The notes: a model not told the origin generated them from the sequence alone. 64,000 bases of DNA from Foliimonas ilicis (GCF_039939195.1 NZ_JBDUUH010000014.1:1-64000), one strand, 5' to 3'. Shown: positions 25,235 through 34,081, counted from the stretch's first letter. Numbers and translations: made by a program.

Positions 25235-25744
25235 ATGACATTTATCGCATCGACCTGCCTGGTTAGCGAGACACCAAAACAACGGCCAAACGCACAGGCC
25301 CTAGATTTCCTGAGTTCTCACGACATCGTATTCACGTCTGCGACGCTTGTTGATATTCAACGCGGGATCAACCGCGCTGCTCAAACGAATCCCAGCAAGG
25401 CGGCAGACCTTCAAAAGTGGCTAACGTCGGAGCGAACTAAACGCTCGGTGTTATCGGAAAGGATGTGGGAAACTGCCAGAGTCCTTGCTGCTATCCTGGA
25501 ATGCAGACCGTTGAAGAACGTTTGGCTTCCTGATCCTAAGGTCAGAAATCCATCGTTTGGGCACCATGTCGCGACCGCCGCAGCTGCGATAGCGTACGGA
25601 CTACCCATCGCTGCTATAAGTGTAAAAGAGTTCGTGAAGATTGATGCGCATTTCATGATGCCAGGGGTCTACGATGTCTTGGCCAAGAGATGGGTAAGCA
25701 GGCAGGAGCCGACAGGCAAGTTTAATTACCTGTCGGCCGCCTGA
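25235..25744 (+). CDS. PIN-like protein lacking catalytic acids
   Basis: 169 residues from the ATG at 25235 (GAGG upstream). It aligns by eye with the PIN toxin at 9756: both have the RP/PS-L-x-N-x-W linker, KxFxxID and the end GVYD/GIYD followed by W. But the first acid is gone (FIASTCLVSE in place of FLLDTNVISE), the third D is H (GHHVATAAAAI), and the last lies in SVKEF. RNase activity is therefore unlikely. It may be a decoy, an immunity factor or a decaying copy. No antitoxin gene adjoins. Confidence 0.6.
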   Translation: MTFIASTCLVSETPKQRPNAQALDFLSSHDIVFTSATLVDIQRGINRAAQTNPSKAADLQKWLTSERTKRSVLSERMWETARVLAAILECRPLKNVWLPDPKVRNPSFGHHVATAAAAIAYGLPIAAISVKEFVKIDAHFMMPGVYDVLAKRWVSRQEPTGKFNYLSAA

Positions 25745-25819
25745 CAAAGCGCCGAAGCGCACGGTCGGAGGCACTGAACTGCCTATCGACCGCAAATCCA
25801 ACGTATCCACAAACTTCTT

Positions 25820-25852
25820 AAAAAAGCGCCGGCGCATGTCGTCGGCGTTTTT
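25820..25852 (+). terminator. Rho-independent terminator
   Basis: A run of A, a G/C stem with one bulge (gcgccg...cggcg) and a T run, 75 bp after the stop of the PIN-like gene. The A run on the left lets it work for the other strand as well. Confidence 0.55.
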
Positions 25853-25937
25853 GGAGAGCTTTCATTCCAGCCGTTTGGCTAAAGCAGCGTATCAAGCGAC
25901 TTTATCAGCGCTACGCTGAATGATCTAAGAGGTTGAT

Positions 25938-26117
25938 GTGCAAAACCCTCGGGATCGGGAAAAGCAACAGCTTTCGTTTGGTGTTTCACCACACTCCAAG
26001 TCCGCCGGAAACTGGCCGTTCAGTGATCGTGTACCCAAACGTTACGAGATGGATCTCGGCACGTCCCCGGATATGAACACATCATCGGAGTTAAGGCTTT
26101 TGATGCCGCGTACGTAA
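25938..26117 (+). CDS. Small hypothetical protein
   Basis: A 59-residue frame from a GTG with AGAGG nearby. It contains PRDREKQQLSFG and SAGNWPFSDRVPKRYEMDLG, a composition that looks coding rather than random. No family is recognised. It lies in the last host DNA before the prophage-like element and may be the truncated end of a gene cut by earlier rearrangement. Confidence 0.3.
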   Translation: MQNPRDREKQQLSFGVSPHSKSAGNWPFSDRVPKRYEMDLGTSPDMNTSSELRLLMPRT

Positions 26118-26270
26118 GCGCCTTTGGAAGCTGGGAAGCCGCCCTAACAGCTCGGAAAACGAAAGTGGACAAATCAAACGCAGCGTAATGCCCATATCAA
26201 GCCGCCTACGGACAAACCAGACCAGCGATAACAATGGAAAACTATTATTTTTCAATGCCAAATCTGGTGT

Positions 26271-26321
26271 TGGCGATCCCGACAGGATTCGAACCTGTGA
26301 CCATCGGCTTAGAAGGCCGGT
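26271..26321 (-). repeat. Left attachment site: displaced 3' end of tRNA-Arg
   Basis: 51 bp correspond to the 3' part of the tRNA-Arg gene at 42937-42987 (CCA end, acceptor strand, T-arm and part of the anticodon arm). The inner 23 bp (26299-26321) are identical to 42965-42987 and form the att core. The remaining T-arm differs at three places. It cannot form a tRNA alone. This is probably the host's original 3' end, moved away by integration. Confidence 0.8.
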
Positions 26322-26355
26322 AGGTGCAAGCGATTTCACTTAACGATTTCATGAC

Positions 26356-27483
26356 TTAAGCCGCATCCGCCTTTGCATTCCGGGAAATTTTCCGGGACTT
26401 TGCGACGGCCTCCATACCGGCGACTACTTCATCCGGCAGTACGTGAGCGTAACGATCCGTGACGGCAATCGAGCTATGATTGAGAAGGGTCTTTGCAATT
26501 TTCAGATTTCCGGTGGCCCGCACGATCTTAGAAGCAGCGTCATGACGGATGTCGTGGATGCGAACGCCGTGAAGACCTTCGACCTTTTTCAACCTCCCCC
26601 AATGCGATTGGATGCCCTCGTAAGTGAGCGGGTATCGCTGGCCCCTGATTTTGCCGGTGTGCTTGCACGTACGCTTCGCGACGTATGTGAACACGTAATC
26701 CGGGTGATGACCAATCAGCGGTTCCAGCACCTCGCGGATGGTCGGTGAGATATGCGTAACCACCCACTTGTTGCCCTTCCCTTTCGTCCTGATCTGGCCC
26801 GTGGTCCAGTTGACGGAAGTCCATCGAAGGATTGTCTCGCTGAGCCGAAGGCCGCTAACGTGAGCGAACTCAAACCATGGCAGGTAATCAGGTCGCACAG
26901 TGGCGTAGAGCGCATCCGTCTGAGCATCGCTGAACTCGGAAACGCGCTCTAATTCTTCGGCCTGTATGTGGCCGCGCCAGTCCGGTTCGTTCGGGAGTGC
27001 GATCTTCCACGTCCGACGTGAGCGGAAAAACAGGCGTTTGAGAACGGCCACCTCCCGATTGATGGTCGCGCCTGAGACTTTGCCTACTGGTGAGCCGTCC
27101 TTGAACTCTTTTCGGCCCCAACGGGTCTGTTTGCGCCGGGTGGCGATATACGCAGCGACATGGCTGTCGGTGATGTCGCTCATGAGCGTTTGGCCACCGA
27201 TGGCCTTTATGAGCCGGTGCAATGCGCGGTAGCTGTCACCCTCGGACGACTTACCCGGCATGACTTCGGTCATGTAGCGCCCCGACGCAATGCTGAGCGT
27301 CATCGGCGCGTTGCCGGTGCGCTTTTTCACTTCAATCTCGGCGCTGGCCTTGTGTCGCCACTGCCGCTCTACAGCTTCTGCTTCTTTTTTGTTGCGGGTT
27401 TTTGAAGAGCCTCGAAAGGGATGACCGTCGATATGGAACTCAATTTGATAGAAGGGACTTTTGGGGTGCTTGAAGACTGACAC
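26356..27483 (-). CDS. int: Tyrosine recombinase (phage integrase)
   Basis: 375 residues from a GTG at 27483. The catalytic set is visible: the first arginine in HVSGLRLSET, H-x-x-R in HDIRHDAAS, and the histidine and nucleophilic tyrosine in LLNHSSIAVTDRYAHV. The N-terminal half (MTEVMPGKSSEGDSYRALHR and onward) is the arm- and core-binding region. It lies 35 bp inside the left att core and should catalyse integration at tRNA-Arg. The first 115 bp overlap the excisionase gene in another frame, so the two genes are translationally linked. Confidence 0.9.
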   Translation of the reverse strand: MSVFKHPKSPFYQIEFHIDGHPFRGSSKTRNKKEAEAVERQWRHKASAEIEVKKRTGNAPMTLSIASGRYMTEVMPGKSSEGDSYRALHRLIKAIGGQTLMSDITDSHVAAYIATRRKQTRWGRKEFKDGSPVGKVSGATINREVAVLKRLFFRSRRTWKIALPNEPDWRGHIQAEELERVSEFSDAQTDALYATVRPDYLPWFEFAHVSGLRLSETILRWTSVNWTTGQIRTKGKGNKWVVTHISPTIREVLEPLIGHHPDYVFTYVAKRTCKHTGKIRGQRYPLTYEGIQSHWGRLKKVEGLHGVRIHDIRHDAASKIVRATGNLKIAKTLLNHSSIAVTDRYAHVLPDEVVAGMEAVAKSRKISRNAKADAA

Positions 27484-27680
27484 GGTGCGACCTCCCGGAC
27501 TTTCTGATTTTCGATGAAGCTGGCGATGTTCTTGTCGGTGAAGCGGCGCGTCGAGCGCTTCTTGCCGCTGCCGACGATGATGGATCGGATGCGACCGAAG
27601 CGGACATGTTCGCGGAGTGTCTTCACCGATATGCCAAGTATCTTTGCAGCTTGTTCGGGTGTGTGGAGGGGTTCGGTCAT
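27369..27680 (-). CDS. Excisionase-like helix-turn-helix protein
   Basis: 103 residues. TPEQAAKILGISVKTLREHV is a MerR/excisionase-type HTH, followed by a basic GSGKKRSTRRFTDKNI wing. The C-terminal 40 residues overlap the start of int by 115 bp. Its start overlaps the end of the gene at 27677-27967 (ATGA). It probably bends att DNA to direct excision and may regulate the integrase. Confidence 0.7.
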   Translation of the reverse strand: MTEPLHTPEQAAKILGISVKTLREHVRFGRIRSIIVGSGKKRSTRRFTDKNIASFIENQKVREVAPCQSSSTPKVPSIKLSSISTVIPFEALQKPATKKKQKL

Positions 27681-27967
27681 CGCGCAACATCCCCATATAA
27701 ATCCACGTCGCCCGTGAACTTGAACTGTAGGGAGCCATCCGGCAGGTCGATGTAACCCCCTTTGCCTTGGCGTTGAGCTTGGAACGCCAGCCAGACCTCG
27801 AAAGTCTGTTCGGGATTGGCTTCCAAGAGCCCCTGCAATTCGCTGTACTCGTCCGCGCTGATTGCCAGTTTGGCGGCCCGTGTATGGCCGCATACGGTGG
27901 CAAAGTAGCTACGGCCATCCTTTTCCAACTCTATGCCGAACGGCTCAAAAAGTTGATCAATCCCCAT
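27677..27967 (-). CDS. Hypothetical phage early protein
   Basis: 96 residues from the ATG at 27967, overlapping the stop of the Arc-like gene (TGATG) and the start of the excisionase gene. Strand-rich with SYFATVCGHTRAAKL and YIDLPDGSLQFKFTGD. No family recognised. Tight coupling on both sides places it in the integration-control operon. Confidence 0.55.
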   Translation of the reverse strand: MGIDQLFEPFGIELEKDGRSYFATVCGHTRAAKLAISADEYSELQGLLEANPEQTFEVWLAFQAQRQGKGGYIDLPDGSLQFKFTGDVDLYGDVAR

Positions 27968-28122
27968 CACGCTGCCTCCTTCGCGTCTTCGGCCTGTTTG
28001 GCCAACGCTAGAATATGCAGAAGCTGCCCGGTCATGTTTCGGTGTTCAGCTTTCGCCTTGGCATTCAGCCAGTCTTTTAGCTCTACGGGAATGCGGATGC
28101 TGACGGGGTTAGGCTTACCCAT
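27967..28122 (-). CDS. Small Arc-like ribbon-helix-helix protein
   Basis: 51 residues. PVSIRIPVELKDWLNAKAKA forms a DNA-binding strand and the first helix, and HRNMTGQLLHILALAKQ the second helix, as in Arc/MetJ dimers. It is the first gene of the leftward int operon and is divergent from another Arc-like gene at 28217, with an operator-like palindrome between them. This suggests a two-regulator switch for integration and excision. Confidence 0.6.
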   Translation of the reverse strand: MGKPNPVSIRIPVELKDWLNAKAKAEHRNMTGQLLHILALAKQAEDAKEAA

Positions 28123-28142
28123 ATTTGGCTCCATTCGAATGT

Positions 28143-28172
28143 GTTACAAAAAACTACAATGGTAGTTGTAAC
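28143..28172. promoter_or_regulatory. Operator-like palindrome between divergent Arc-like genes
   Basis: aactac-aatg-gtagtt (28152-28167) is a perfect palindrome with GTTAC and GTAAC outside it (28143, 28168). Another tgttaca copy lies at 28200-28206. These lie in the 94-bp gap between the two ribbon-helix-helix genes and are their likely binding sites. Confidence 0.5.
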
Positions 28173-28216
28173 CAAAAAGGTAGCCGTGCGCAATACCCTG
28201 TGTTACACGTTTTGAC

Positions 28217-28525
28217 ATGGACACAAACGCGACGAAATCCCGCCCTGATCCGATCAGTATGCGGTTGCCGGAAGAACTGAAGGATAGCCTCGCAGATGCT
28301 GCTAGGGCGGCAGGTCGGTCGCTGAATGCTGAAATCAGGATGCGGCTGGAATGGAGCTTGGAAGGAGGTTTCGACGGTCAGGCATCTGACAAGATGCTGG
28401 CAAATGAGATTGAAAACCTACGCGCCGAACTAAGAGGCAGTGTGAGCAATCTAACTGAGACGATAAAAGAACTTCAGAAGCGGCTAAAGATTATCGAAGA
28501 TGATCAAGTGCTCAACCGGGGATAG
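28217..28525 (+). CDS. Arc-family DNA-binding protein
   Basis: 102 residues. RPDPISMRLPEELKDSLADA and AGRSLNAEIRMRLEWSLE are the strand-helix-helix of an Arc-type repressor. A C-terminal coiled coil (ENLRAELRGSVSNLTETIKEL) could form tetramers. It faces away from the int operon and probably represses it, acting as the element's maintenance regulator. Confidence 0.7.
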   Translation: MDTNATKSRPDPISMRLPEELKDSLADAARAAGRSLNAEIRMRLEWSLEGGFDGQASDKMLANEIENLRAELRGSVSNLTETIKELQKRLKIIEDDQVLNRG

Positions 28526-28620
28526 TGATTGTCGGGGAAAATGGTCGAACCGAGCTTGAAGTGGCAAGGTAACCTCTAGACAGTCCAAATCAAGCTAAAG
28601 AAATATTTTAGGGGGACTGG

Positions 28621-29403
28621 ATGGCGGGGTTCGAACGCTACGAGAAAGACATTGCACGCCTACATAAACAAGGTGCTAGGCTTGTCCTTTCGATGCAGAG
28701 ACAGCACCACCCTAGCATGGTGACGAAAGTTGACATGGATGAAGAGGATTTGAAAAATCTTCCTGATTTCGACGCCAGCTATCAACAATGGTATTCAGAA
28801 GCGCTAGCTTTAGTTGTTCAGCTCATCCCTGATAGAGCAGAAGATTTTCGAGCGTATTACATTCACAAAGGCGCACGCAAAGACATACTATACTCCAACT
28901 ATACAATCAGCGATGCGCTTAGGGGGACTACTGTAAAACATTACGGAACCGTCGTCGCAAGTCCAGCTTCTGCGCTTCAACCGATGTACCAACAAGTCAA
29001 CATCGTCGCTGGTCTCCGAGATCGCTTCAAATCATCGCTTTACGATATAAAAACGTTAGTTCATGCGGACCTTTTGGACGATGAATTAGATGCGTCAGAT
29101 GAGTTGAATAAGAAAGGCTTTCAGCGCGGAGCCGGCGCAATCGCGGGTGTCGTATTAGAGGGCCATTTGAGCGGAGTGTGCGAAAGACATACCGTTCCAT
29201 TGCGCAAGAAAGACCCTGCGATTTCCGACTTGAACGACGCTCTGAAGACCGCGAACGTTATCGAAACAGCGACATGGCGATTTATTCAGCACCTCGGCGA
29301 TCTCAGAAATAAATGCGATCACAAAAAGCAGGCTGAGCCAACCAAGGAAGAAGTTACCGAATTGATCGAGGGAGTGCGCAAGATTACCAAGACGGTTCTC
29401 TGA
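28621..29403 (+). CDS. Hypothetical cargo protein with HEPN-like motif
   Basis: 260 residues. The N-terminal half is helical, with no motif that I can name. The C-terminal part (GAGAIAGVVLEGHLSGVCER, then a long helix ending DLRNKCDHKK) resembles domains in which a dimeric helical bundle carries an R-x4-6-H RNase motif (here R-NKCD-H). HEPN proteins often act in defence or as toxins. It is on the plus strand, opposite to the structural genes, between the regulators and the tape measure gene, a typical place for cargo. Function not shown. Confidence 0.5.
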   Translation: MAGFERYEKDIARLHKQGARLVLSMQRQHHPSMVTKVDMDEEDLKNLPDFDASYQQWYSEALALVVQLIPDRAEDFRAYYIHKGARKDILYSNYTISDALRGTTVKHYGTVVASPASALQPMYQQVNIVAGLRDRFKSSLYDIKTLVHADLLDDELDASDELNKKGFQRGAGAIAGVVLEGHLSGVCERHTVPLRKKDPAISDLNDALKTANVIETATWRFIQHLGDLRNKCDHKKQAEPTKEEVTELIEGVRKITKTVL

Positions 29404-29459
29404 GGCACAGTCTACGCTTGGGACGGCCGGGCATTCTATAATAGACGAATGTCCAGTAA

Positions 29460-32093
29460 TCACGCTCTAAACGCCCGTCTAGCGATGGTTCCCTGCGGAC
29501 GCATTTCGTTTTGCATCATCTCGGCAATCTCGGTCTGGACCATGCTGCGCATCGCGCTGGCGGTTGCCTCGGCATGTTCGCGGTCTAGGCGGGTATCGCC
29601 GGATGATTGCTGAGTGATGTTGATCGTCGGGGAATACGTGGTGTTTCGGGTGGTCGCCCCCGCAATGTAGCTGCCACTCCCGACTGATCCGCCATTCGCA
29701 AAAGCCGGTACACCCCCGCTGTTGATGGCTTCCAGCAATGCACCATGCTTCCGGGTCGCTGCGGCGTTCACAACATATTCCCCATCTGAAAGCATAGCTG
29801 GAATGCGATCCGCTTTTGGTCCACCGGGACCACTGACACGGCCACCGGATGCGAGTTTCAAACCGCCGAATAGCGATCCGAACAATCCGCCGCCGCCAGT
29901 GGTGCCAAACACGCCTGCGAGCGGACCCTGACCAAGCAAAGCCGCCTGCAATGTCACCTGAATGAGGCTGTTCAAAAGCTGTTGCAGCGCCTGTTCCAGC
30001 GTCGTGGTGCCGGTGGCGAGGCCGGTCAGGGCGTTGGCAAACGACTGTCCGAAATATTCCTGGGCTTGCAACATTCCATTCGTTGTCTCAGCGGCTGCGA
30101 TGGTCTCCCGCGACAGTTGCTGCGTGAGCGTCACCTTCTCGCGCATCTGGTTAAGCTCAGCCTCGGTGAGCGTGATGCCGTTGCGCTTGGCTTCCTGCTG
30201 ATACTGGAAAAGCTGCAATTCGATCTGCTGGCGCTGGGCGCTCATGCCGGAAATCGATTGCTCGAATTGTGCCAGTTCTAGGCTCTCTTGGATGGTCTGA
30301 TTGAGGCTTTTGCGGGCTGCGTCATGCTGCTTTGCAAGGTCTATCTGTTGCTGTTGGCCTTCGGTCGGTGCGAGCTTCTGGGCTGCGACCGGCGTCCCGC
30401 CATATGCCTGCTGGATCGTGCCTTCATCGACACGGCGAAGACCTTCCCACTCGTTGCGCAGCCCAGCGACATTGTTTCCCCGACGACGCAGGAGAAACCG
30501 GGCGATTTCGTCCTGCGTATCTTCATCAAAGAGGCGATCCCCGGTCAGCCCCATCTTCTTCATGGCGTCCCGCAAGGTGGTGCTGACGATCTGGTATCTG
30601 CCGACTGCCGATGAATTGAAGCTGTTGTCGGGGTGTGCCAGCATACGCTTTTGCATTGCCAGCACTTCATTTAAGGTCATGCCGGTGAGGTTCACCGCGC
30701 CGCCCGTATAGGCTCCATATCCCAGCGTTTCATTGTAGCCCCGGCCTTTGTCGGTGCCCTCGGCAGCGCCGATCAGGTCCAGCATATTGTTGTGGTTGCC
30801 GAATTGGGCGATGGACTTGGCACGGTTCGCGATGTCCACCGCGCCCATGAGTTCCGACATCGTGCTTGCGTTGCCCGCGACCTTACGGAACGCGGCGTCG
30901 ATGGCGTCGAGTTTGCCAAGCTCGTCCAGCTCGGCCTTCAACTCAGGCACGAGGTTTTTCAGTTCGACCAGAGATTTCTTGAAGTTCAGGGCAGCGGTTG
31001 CCGTATTGTTGAACGCCGCACCGGCTTCCTGCGTGGTTGCGGGGAGTTCGGAGACAGCATCTTCAAGCGCTTTGACCTGTTCTTCCGCTGCCTGAAGGTG
31101 TCCCTGCAATATGCGCAGTTCCAAATTCTTCGTGGCAAAGTCCGGGCCGTCTGCAAGGCTCTTTATCTGGGCCTGTATGGCGTCCCTGTTCTTGCGGGCA
31201 GCGGCAAGCTGGGCCGCATCGGATTTAAGATAGGCAAGCGCATCTTCCTGCGACTGGTATCCCGGAAGCCATTCGCCACGCAGCGCGCCGATGATCTTGC
31301 TGGCATAGCCTACGCCCTCGATAGCGGCTTTCTTGCTGTACACCTGCACATTGCGCCAAAGGGTCTCGAACTCTGCGTCGATCTTCTTAGCCGCTGCGAT
31401 CTGCTCGTCTGTGAAGGTCGCTGCCTCTCCGCGAAGCTTCTGGATTTCCGAGACGGATAGGCCCAGCACCTTCGCCAACTGTTCGGCCCCGGTGCCGCCG
31501 AATATCTCGTCCAGCGCACGCGTCTGGCTGGCCCGGTCAAGCCTCTGTAGCTTGCCGATGATCTCGTCCAGAAATCGGCTGGGGTCTTGCAGTTTCTTTC
31601 CGACTTCCTCTGCCGTATAGCCCAGCCGCTCGAACCATTCCGCACCGCCACCCTTGCCGGTCTGAGCGAACTCGTTTCCTCGGATATTGAGTTCCTTCAG
31701 GGCATCGGTCACGCCGTCGATGGTCGCCCCGGTTGCCGCCGCAACGTATGTCCAGCGCTGCCAGACCTGTGCGGAGACGCCAGCCTTTCGGGCTTCCCGG
31801 TCCACTTCGGCAATGCTTTTGGAAATCTCCTTCACCGCCATGGTCGCGCCCACGACGCCAGCGAACACGACGCCACCGCGCATGAACGGCGCAAACATGC
31901 TGTTCATGTTGCCCGCCAGCTTCGAGGCTGAACCGCCAAGGGCGCTTTCCATCCGGTCGCCGGACTGCTTTGCACGCCGCTCTATATTGGCGAAATTGTC
32001 GTTGGCGGTTTTGTTAGCCTTCTGGAAATTGCGCTCGAAATCCCGGATGCGGGCTTCCAAAGCGATGACGAGACGTTCTTGATCGGTTGCCAT
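29460..32093 (-). CDS. Phage tail tape measure protein with lysozyme-like domain
   Basis: 877 residues from the ATG at 32093; a TTG at 32114 overlapping terL is possible. The N-terminus is coiled coil (ALEARIRDFERNFQKANKTA), followed by a hydrophobic stretch around residues 75-95 and long helices that set tail length. Near residue 460 a lysozyme-like domain appears: LDLIGAAEGTDKGRGYNET, LTGMTLNEV and SSAVGRYQI, with the glutamate in AAEGT as probable acid. The C-terminus is glycine-rich. No tail-tip genes follow. Confidence 0.85.
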   Translation of the reverse strand: MATDQERLVIALEARIRDFERNFQKANKTANDNFANIERRAKQSGDRMESALGGSASKLAGNMNSMFAPFMRGGVVFAGVVGATMAVKEISKSIAEVDREARKAGVSAQVWQRWTYVAAATGATIDGVTDALKELNIRGNEFAQTGKGGGAEWFERLGYTAEEVGKKLQDPSRFLDEIIGKLQRLDRASQTRALDEIFGGTGAEQLAKVLGLSVSEIQKLRGEAATFTDEQIAAAKKIDAEFETLWRNVQVYSKKAAIEGVGYASKIIGALRGEWLPGYQSQEDALAYLKSDAAQLAAARKNRDAIQAQIKSLADGPDFATKNLELRILQGHLQAAEEQVKALEDAVSELPATTQEAGAAFNNTATAALNFKKSLVELKNLVPELKAELDELGKLDAIDAAFRKVAGNASTMSELMGAVDIANRAKSIAQFGNHNNMLDLIGAAEGTDKGRGYNETLGYGAYTGGAVNLTGMTLNEVLAMQKRMLAHPDNSFNSSAVGRYQIVSTTLRDAMKKMGLTGDRLFDEDTQDEIARFLLRRRGNNVAGLRNEWEGLRRVDEGTIQQAYGGTPVAAQKLAPTEGQQQQIDLAKQHDAARKSLNQTIQESLELAQFEQSISGMSAQRQQIELQLFQYQQEAKRNGITLTEAELNQMREKVTLTQQLSRETIAAAETTNGMLQAQEYFGQSFANALTGLATGTTTLEQALQQLLNSLIQVTLQAALLGQGPLAGVFGTTGGGGLFGSLFGGLKLASGGRVSGPGGPKADRIPAMLSDGEYVVNAAATRKHGALLEAINSGGVPAFANGGSVGSGSYIAGATTRNTTYSPTINITQQSSGDTRLDREHAEATASAMRSMVQTEIAEMMQNEMRPQGTIARRAFRA

Positions 32094-32107
32094 GATCGAG
32101 CTTCTTT

Positions 32108-33757
32108 CTACCAAACGAGGTCTTGGGCGGTGACGGTAGGATCATCGAAGATGGATTTGCTGGAACCTTCTCCGGTTGCTGCCCGCCCCACGGCCATCGC
32201 AGCGGCAACAGCGCCATCGATCCGGTCGCGGGATTTGCCTTTGTGGAATGCCTTGTTCCCGGCCTTGTCGATTTCGACGGCGATGTTATCGACGTTCCAG
32301 CGCAATACGGGGTGCCCGCCATGCTGGAACCGGCCCGCGACGATGGCGCGTTCAAGCTCTTTGATGGCTGGTGCCATCGTCACCCAGCCTTGCCGCATCT
32401 CGATTGCGGGATAGCCGTCTTCGCGGAGATTGCTCATCATGACGCGGGCAAGATGCGGATCGAACGCGATTTCCCGCACCTCGAAACGCTCGCAAAGATC
32501 GCGGATCGTGTCTTCGACCGTGCGGAAATCGACCACGTTGCCGGGGGTCGGTTCGATGTAGCCTTCTTCGGCCCAAAGCGGGTACGGCACGCCGTCGCGT
32601 TCCGCCTTTCGGGTCAGGTTATCGGCAGGGCAGAAAAACCACGGGTGGACAATGTATCCGTCTTCACCGTCACGCCATGCCGCCACGATGACGGTCAGGT
32701 CTGAGTTTGACGAGAGGTCCACTGCCAGCCAGCACGGTTCATGTTCGAGGTCGGACAGGTCGAAGGGTTCGGCTCCCTTGTCATAATCCGACATGTCAAC
32801 AAACGGGTCCGACGAATGGTCGAGCCATATATTGAGGTGCAATTGCCTGAAAGCTTCGCGGTCGGCAGGGCGTTGCGCCGCCTCACGCGCAAGCTGGCGA
32901 AGTCCTTGAAGGTCAGGATAGCCATATGCGAGGCCGGGGTTCGCGGCGTGCCAGACCGTTTCATCTTGCCAATCGGCGTCCCGGTTTGTCTCGAACAGGA
33001 TTGGTAGCGTAGCCGGATCGTTTATCTCGCCGCGCGCCACCTTACGGGCATAGTCGATCACGTCGAAGGCAATGTTTTCCTGTCCGCGTCCCGCTGTCGT
33101 GATGACGACAGACAGAGAGTTCGGAACCTTCACAAGACCGGTGCGGATTACGTCCCATAGATCACGCTTCTTCCATGCGTGGAGTTCATCTATCAGGGCA
33201 AAGACAGGCGTACGCCCGTGCTGCGTCCCGGCGTCGTTCGATAGGGCTTCAAGGAATGAGCCGTTCGGGAAGCTGATCCGGTTCTTGTATTCCTGAAGCT
33301 TGATATGGCCGGTCGCATCGAAGCGGCGGGACGCCTGACCCTTCCGCCACATATGGCCACCGGCCCCGATGATGCTTTCGGTCTCACGAAATCCGATCTT
33401 GGCTTGTTTCTGATCCGACGCAGCGAACAATGCTTCGCCACCGGGAACGGCTTCCGGTCCCATGGTGTGCAGAAGCGACAGGGCAGCGCCTAGCGAGGTT
33501 TTCCTGTTGCCGCGTGGGAGCAACATCACCACGTTGCGGATGATCCGGTTCCCGTCGTCGTCTGTTGGACCGTATATCTGCCGGACGATGCGTTCCTGCC
33601 AAGGATCAAGCTGGAATGCACGATCTGGATTGCGGGACTTTGGGTGCTTCAAACTGCGCAGGAAATCGACCGCCCGCTGACCGTGGCCAAGCGGGTCGGA
33701 AATTTCCGGGAAGGGATTAGCGACCTTTTTGGGCTTAAACTTTAGCTTGATTGGCAT
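32108..33757 (-). CDS. terL: Terminase large subunit (HK97-type)
   Basis: 549 residues. The ATPase has a Walker-A-like LLPRGNRKTS (about residue 82) and Walker B ALIDELHAW. The nuclease half has AVDLSSNSDLT, IAFDPH and DRIDGAVAAAMA, acids typical of the RNase H-like fold. It packages DNA into the procapsid. It lies between the head closure gene and the tape measure gene, whereas it normally stands at the beginning of the head module. I saw no small terminase. Confidence 0.88.
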   Translation of the reverse strand: MPIKLKFKPKKVANPFPEISDPLGHGQRAVDFLRSLKHPKSRNPDRAFQLDPWQERIVRQIYGPTDDDGNRIIRNVVMLLPRGNRKTSLGAALSLLHTMGPEAVPGGEALFAASDQKQAKIGFRETESIIGAGGHMWRKGQASRRFDATGHIKLQEYKNRISFPNGSFLEALSNDAGTQHGRTPVFALIDELHAWKKRDLWDVIRTGLVKVPNSLSVVITTAGRGQENIAFDVIDYARKVARGEINDPATLPILFETNRDADWQDETVWHAANPGLAYGYPDLQGLRQLAREAAQRPADREAFRQLHLNIWLDHSSDPFVDMSDYDKGAEPFDLSDLEHEPCWLAVDLSSNSDLTVIVAAWRDGEDGYIVHPWFFCPADNLTRKAERDGVPYPLWAEEGYIEPTPGNVVDFRTVEDTIRDLCERFEVREIAFDPHLARVMMSNLREDGYPAIEMRQGWVTMAPAIKELERAIVAGRFQHGGHPVLRWNVDNIAVEIDKAGNKAFHKGKSRDRIDGAVAAAMAVGRAATGEGSSKSIFDDPTVTAQDLVW

Positions 33758-33760
33758 GGC

Positions 33761-34081
33761 TCAGGCTCCTTGCGCCACGCATCGAAGGTCCAGCCCCTCC
33801 CGTCGTCCAAGCTCCTTCACTTCCTTGATGTCATGCTGGCGTCCGCCATAAATCACACGATCAGCGGTCGTCAGGCCGTCGATATTACGGATGCGAAACA
33901 CGACGGCAGTTTCCGTCGACACGCCAAACGAGCGCATAAATTCCTCGGTGCTGGCCTGTATGATCTGGGCGCGGACGGTGGCGACGGTCGTCCAGTCCTC
34001 AATCACGGTGCCGTAGTCGTCCACGGTCGAGGTGAAGCGATCAATGGTGATTGTCTTGTCGAGCTTTCCAGCGCGCATCAT
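33761..34081 (-). CDS. Phage head closure (head-tail adaptor) protein
   Basis: 106 residues. MRAGKLDKTITIDRF, then DDYGTVIEDWTTVATVRAQI and RVIYGGRQHDIKEVKELG are the strands of SPP1 gp16-type adaptors, which seal the connector after packaging. It ends three bases before the terL start and overlaps the upstream gene by four bases. Confidence 0.8.
   Translation of the reverse strand: MMRAGKLDKTITIDRFTSTVDDYGTVIEDWTTVATVRAQIIQASTEEFMRSFGVSTETAVVFRIRNIDGLTTADRVIYGGRQHDIKEVKELGRREGLDLRCVAQGA

Noticed and set aside
26271..26321. Second tRNA gene
   Set aside because: Only 51 nt of the 3' part exist; D arm and 5' acceptor strand are missing. It is an att remnant.
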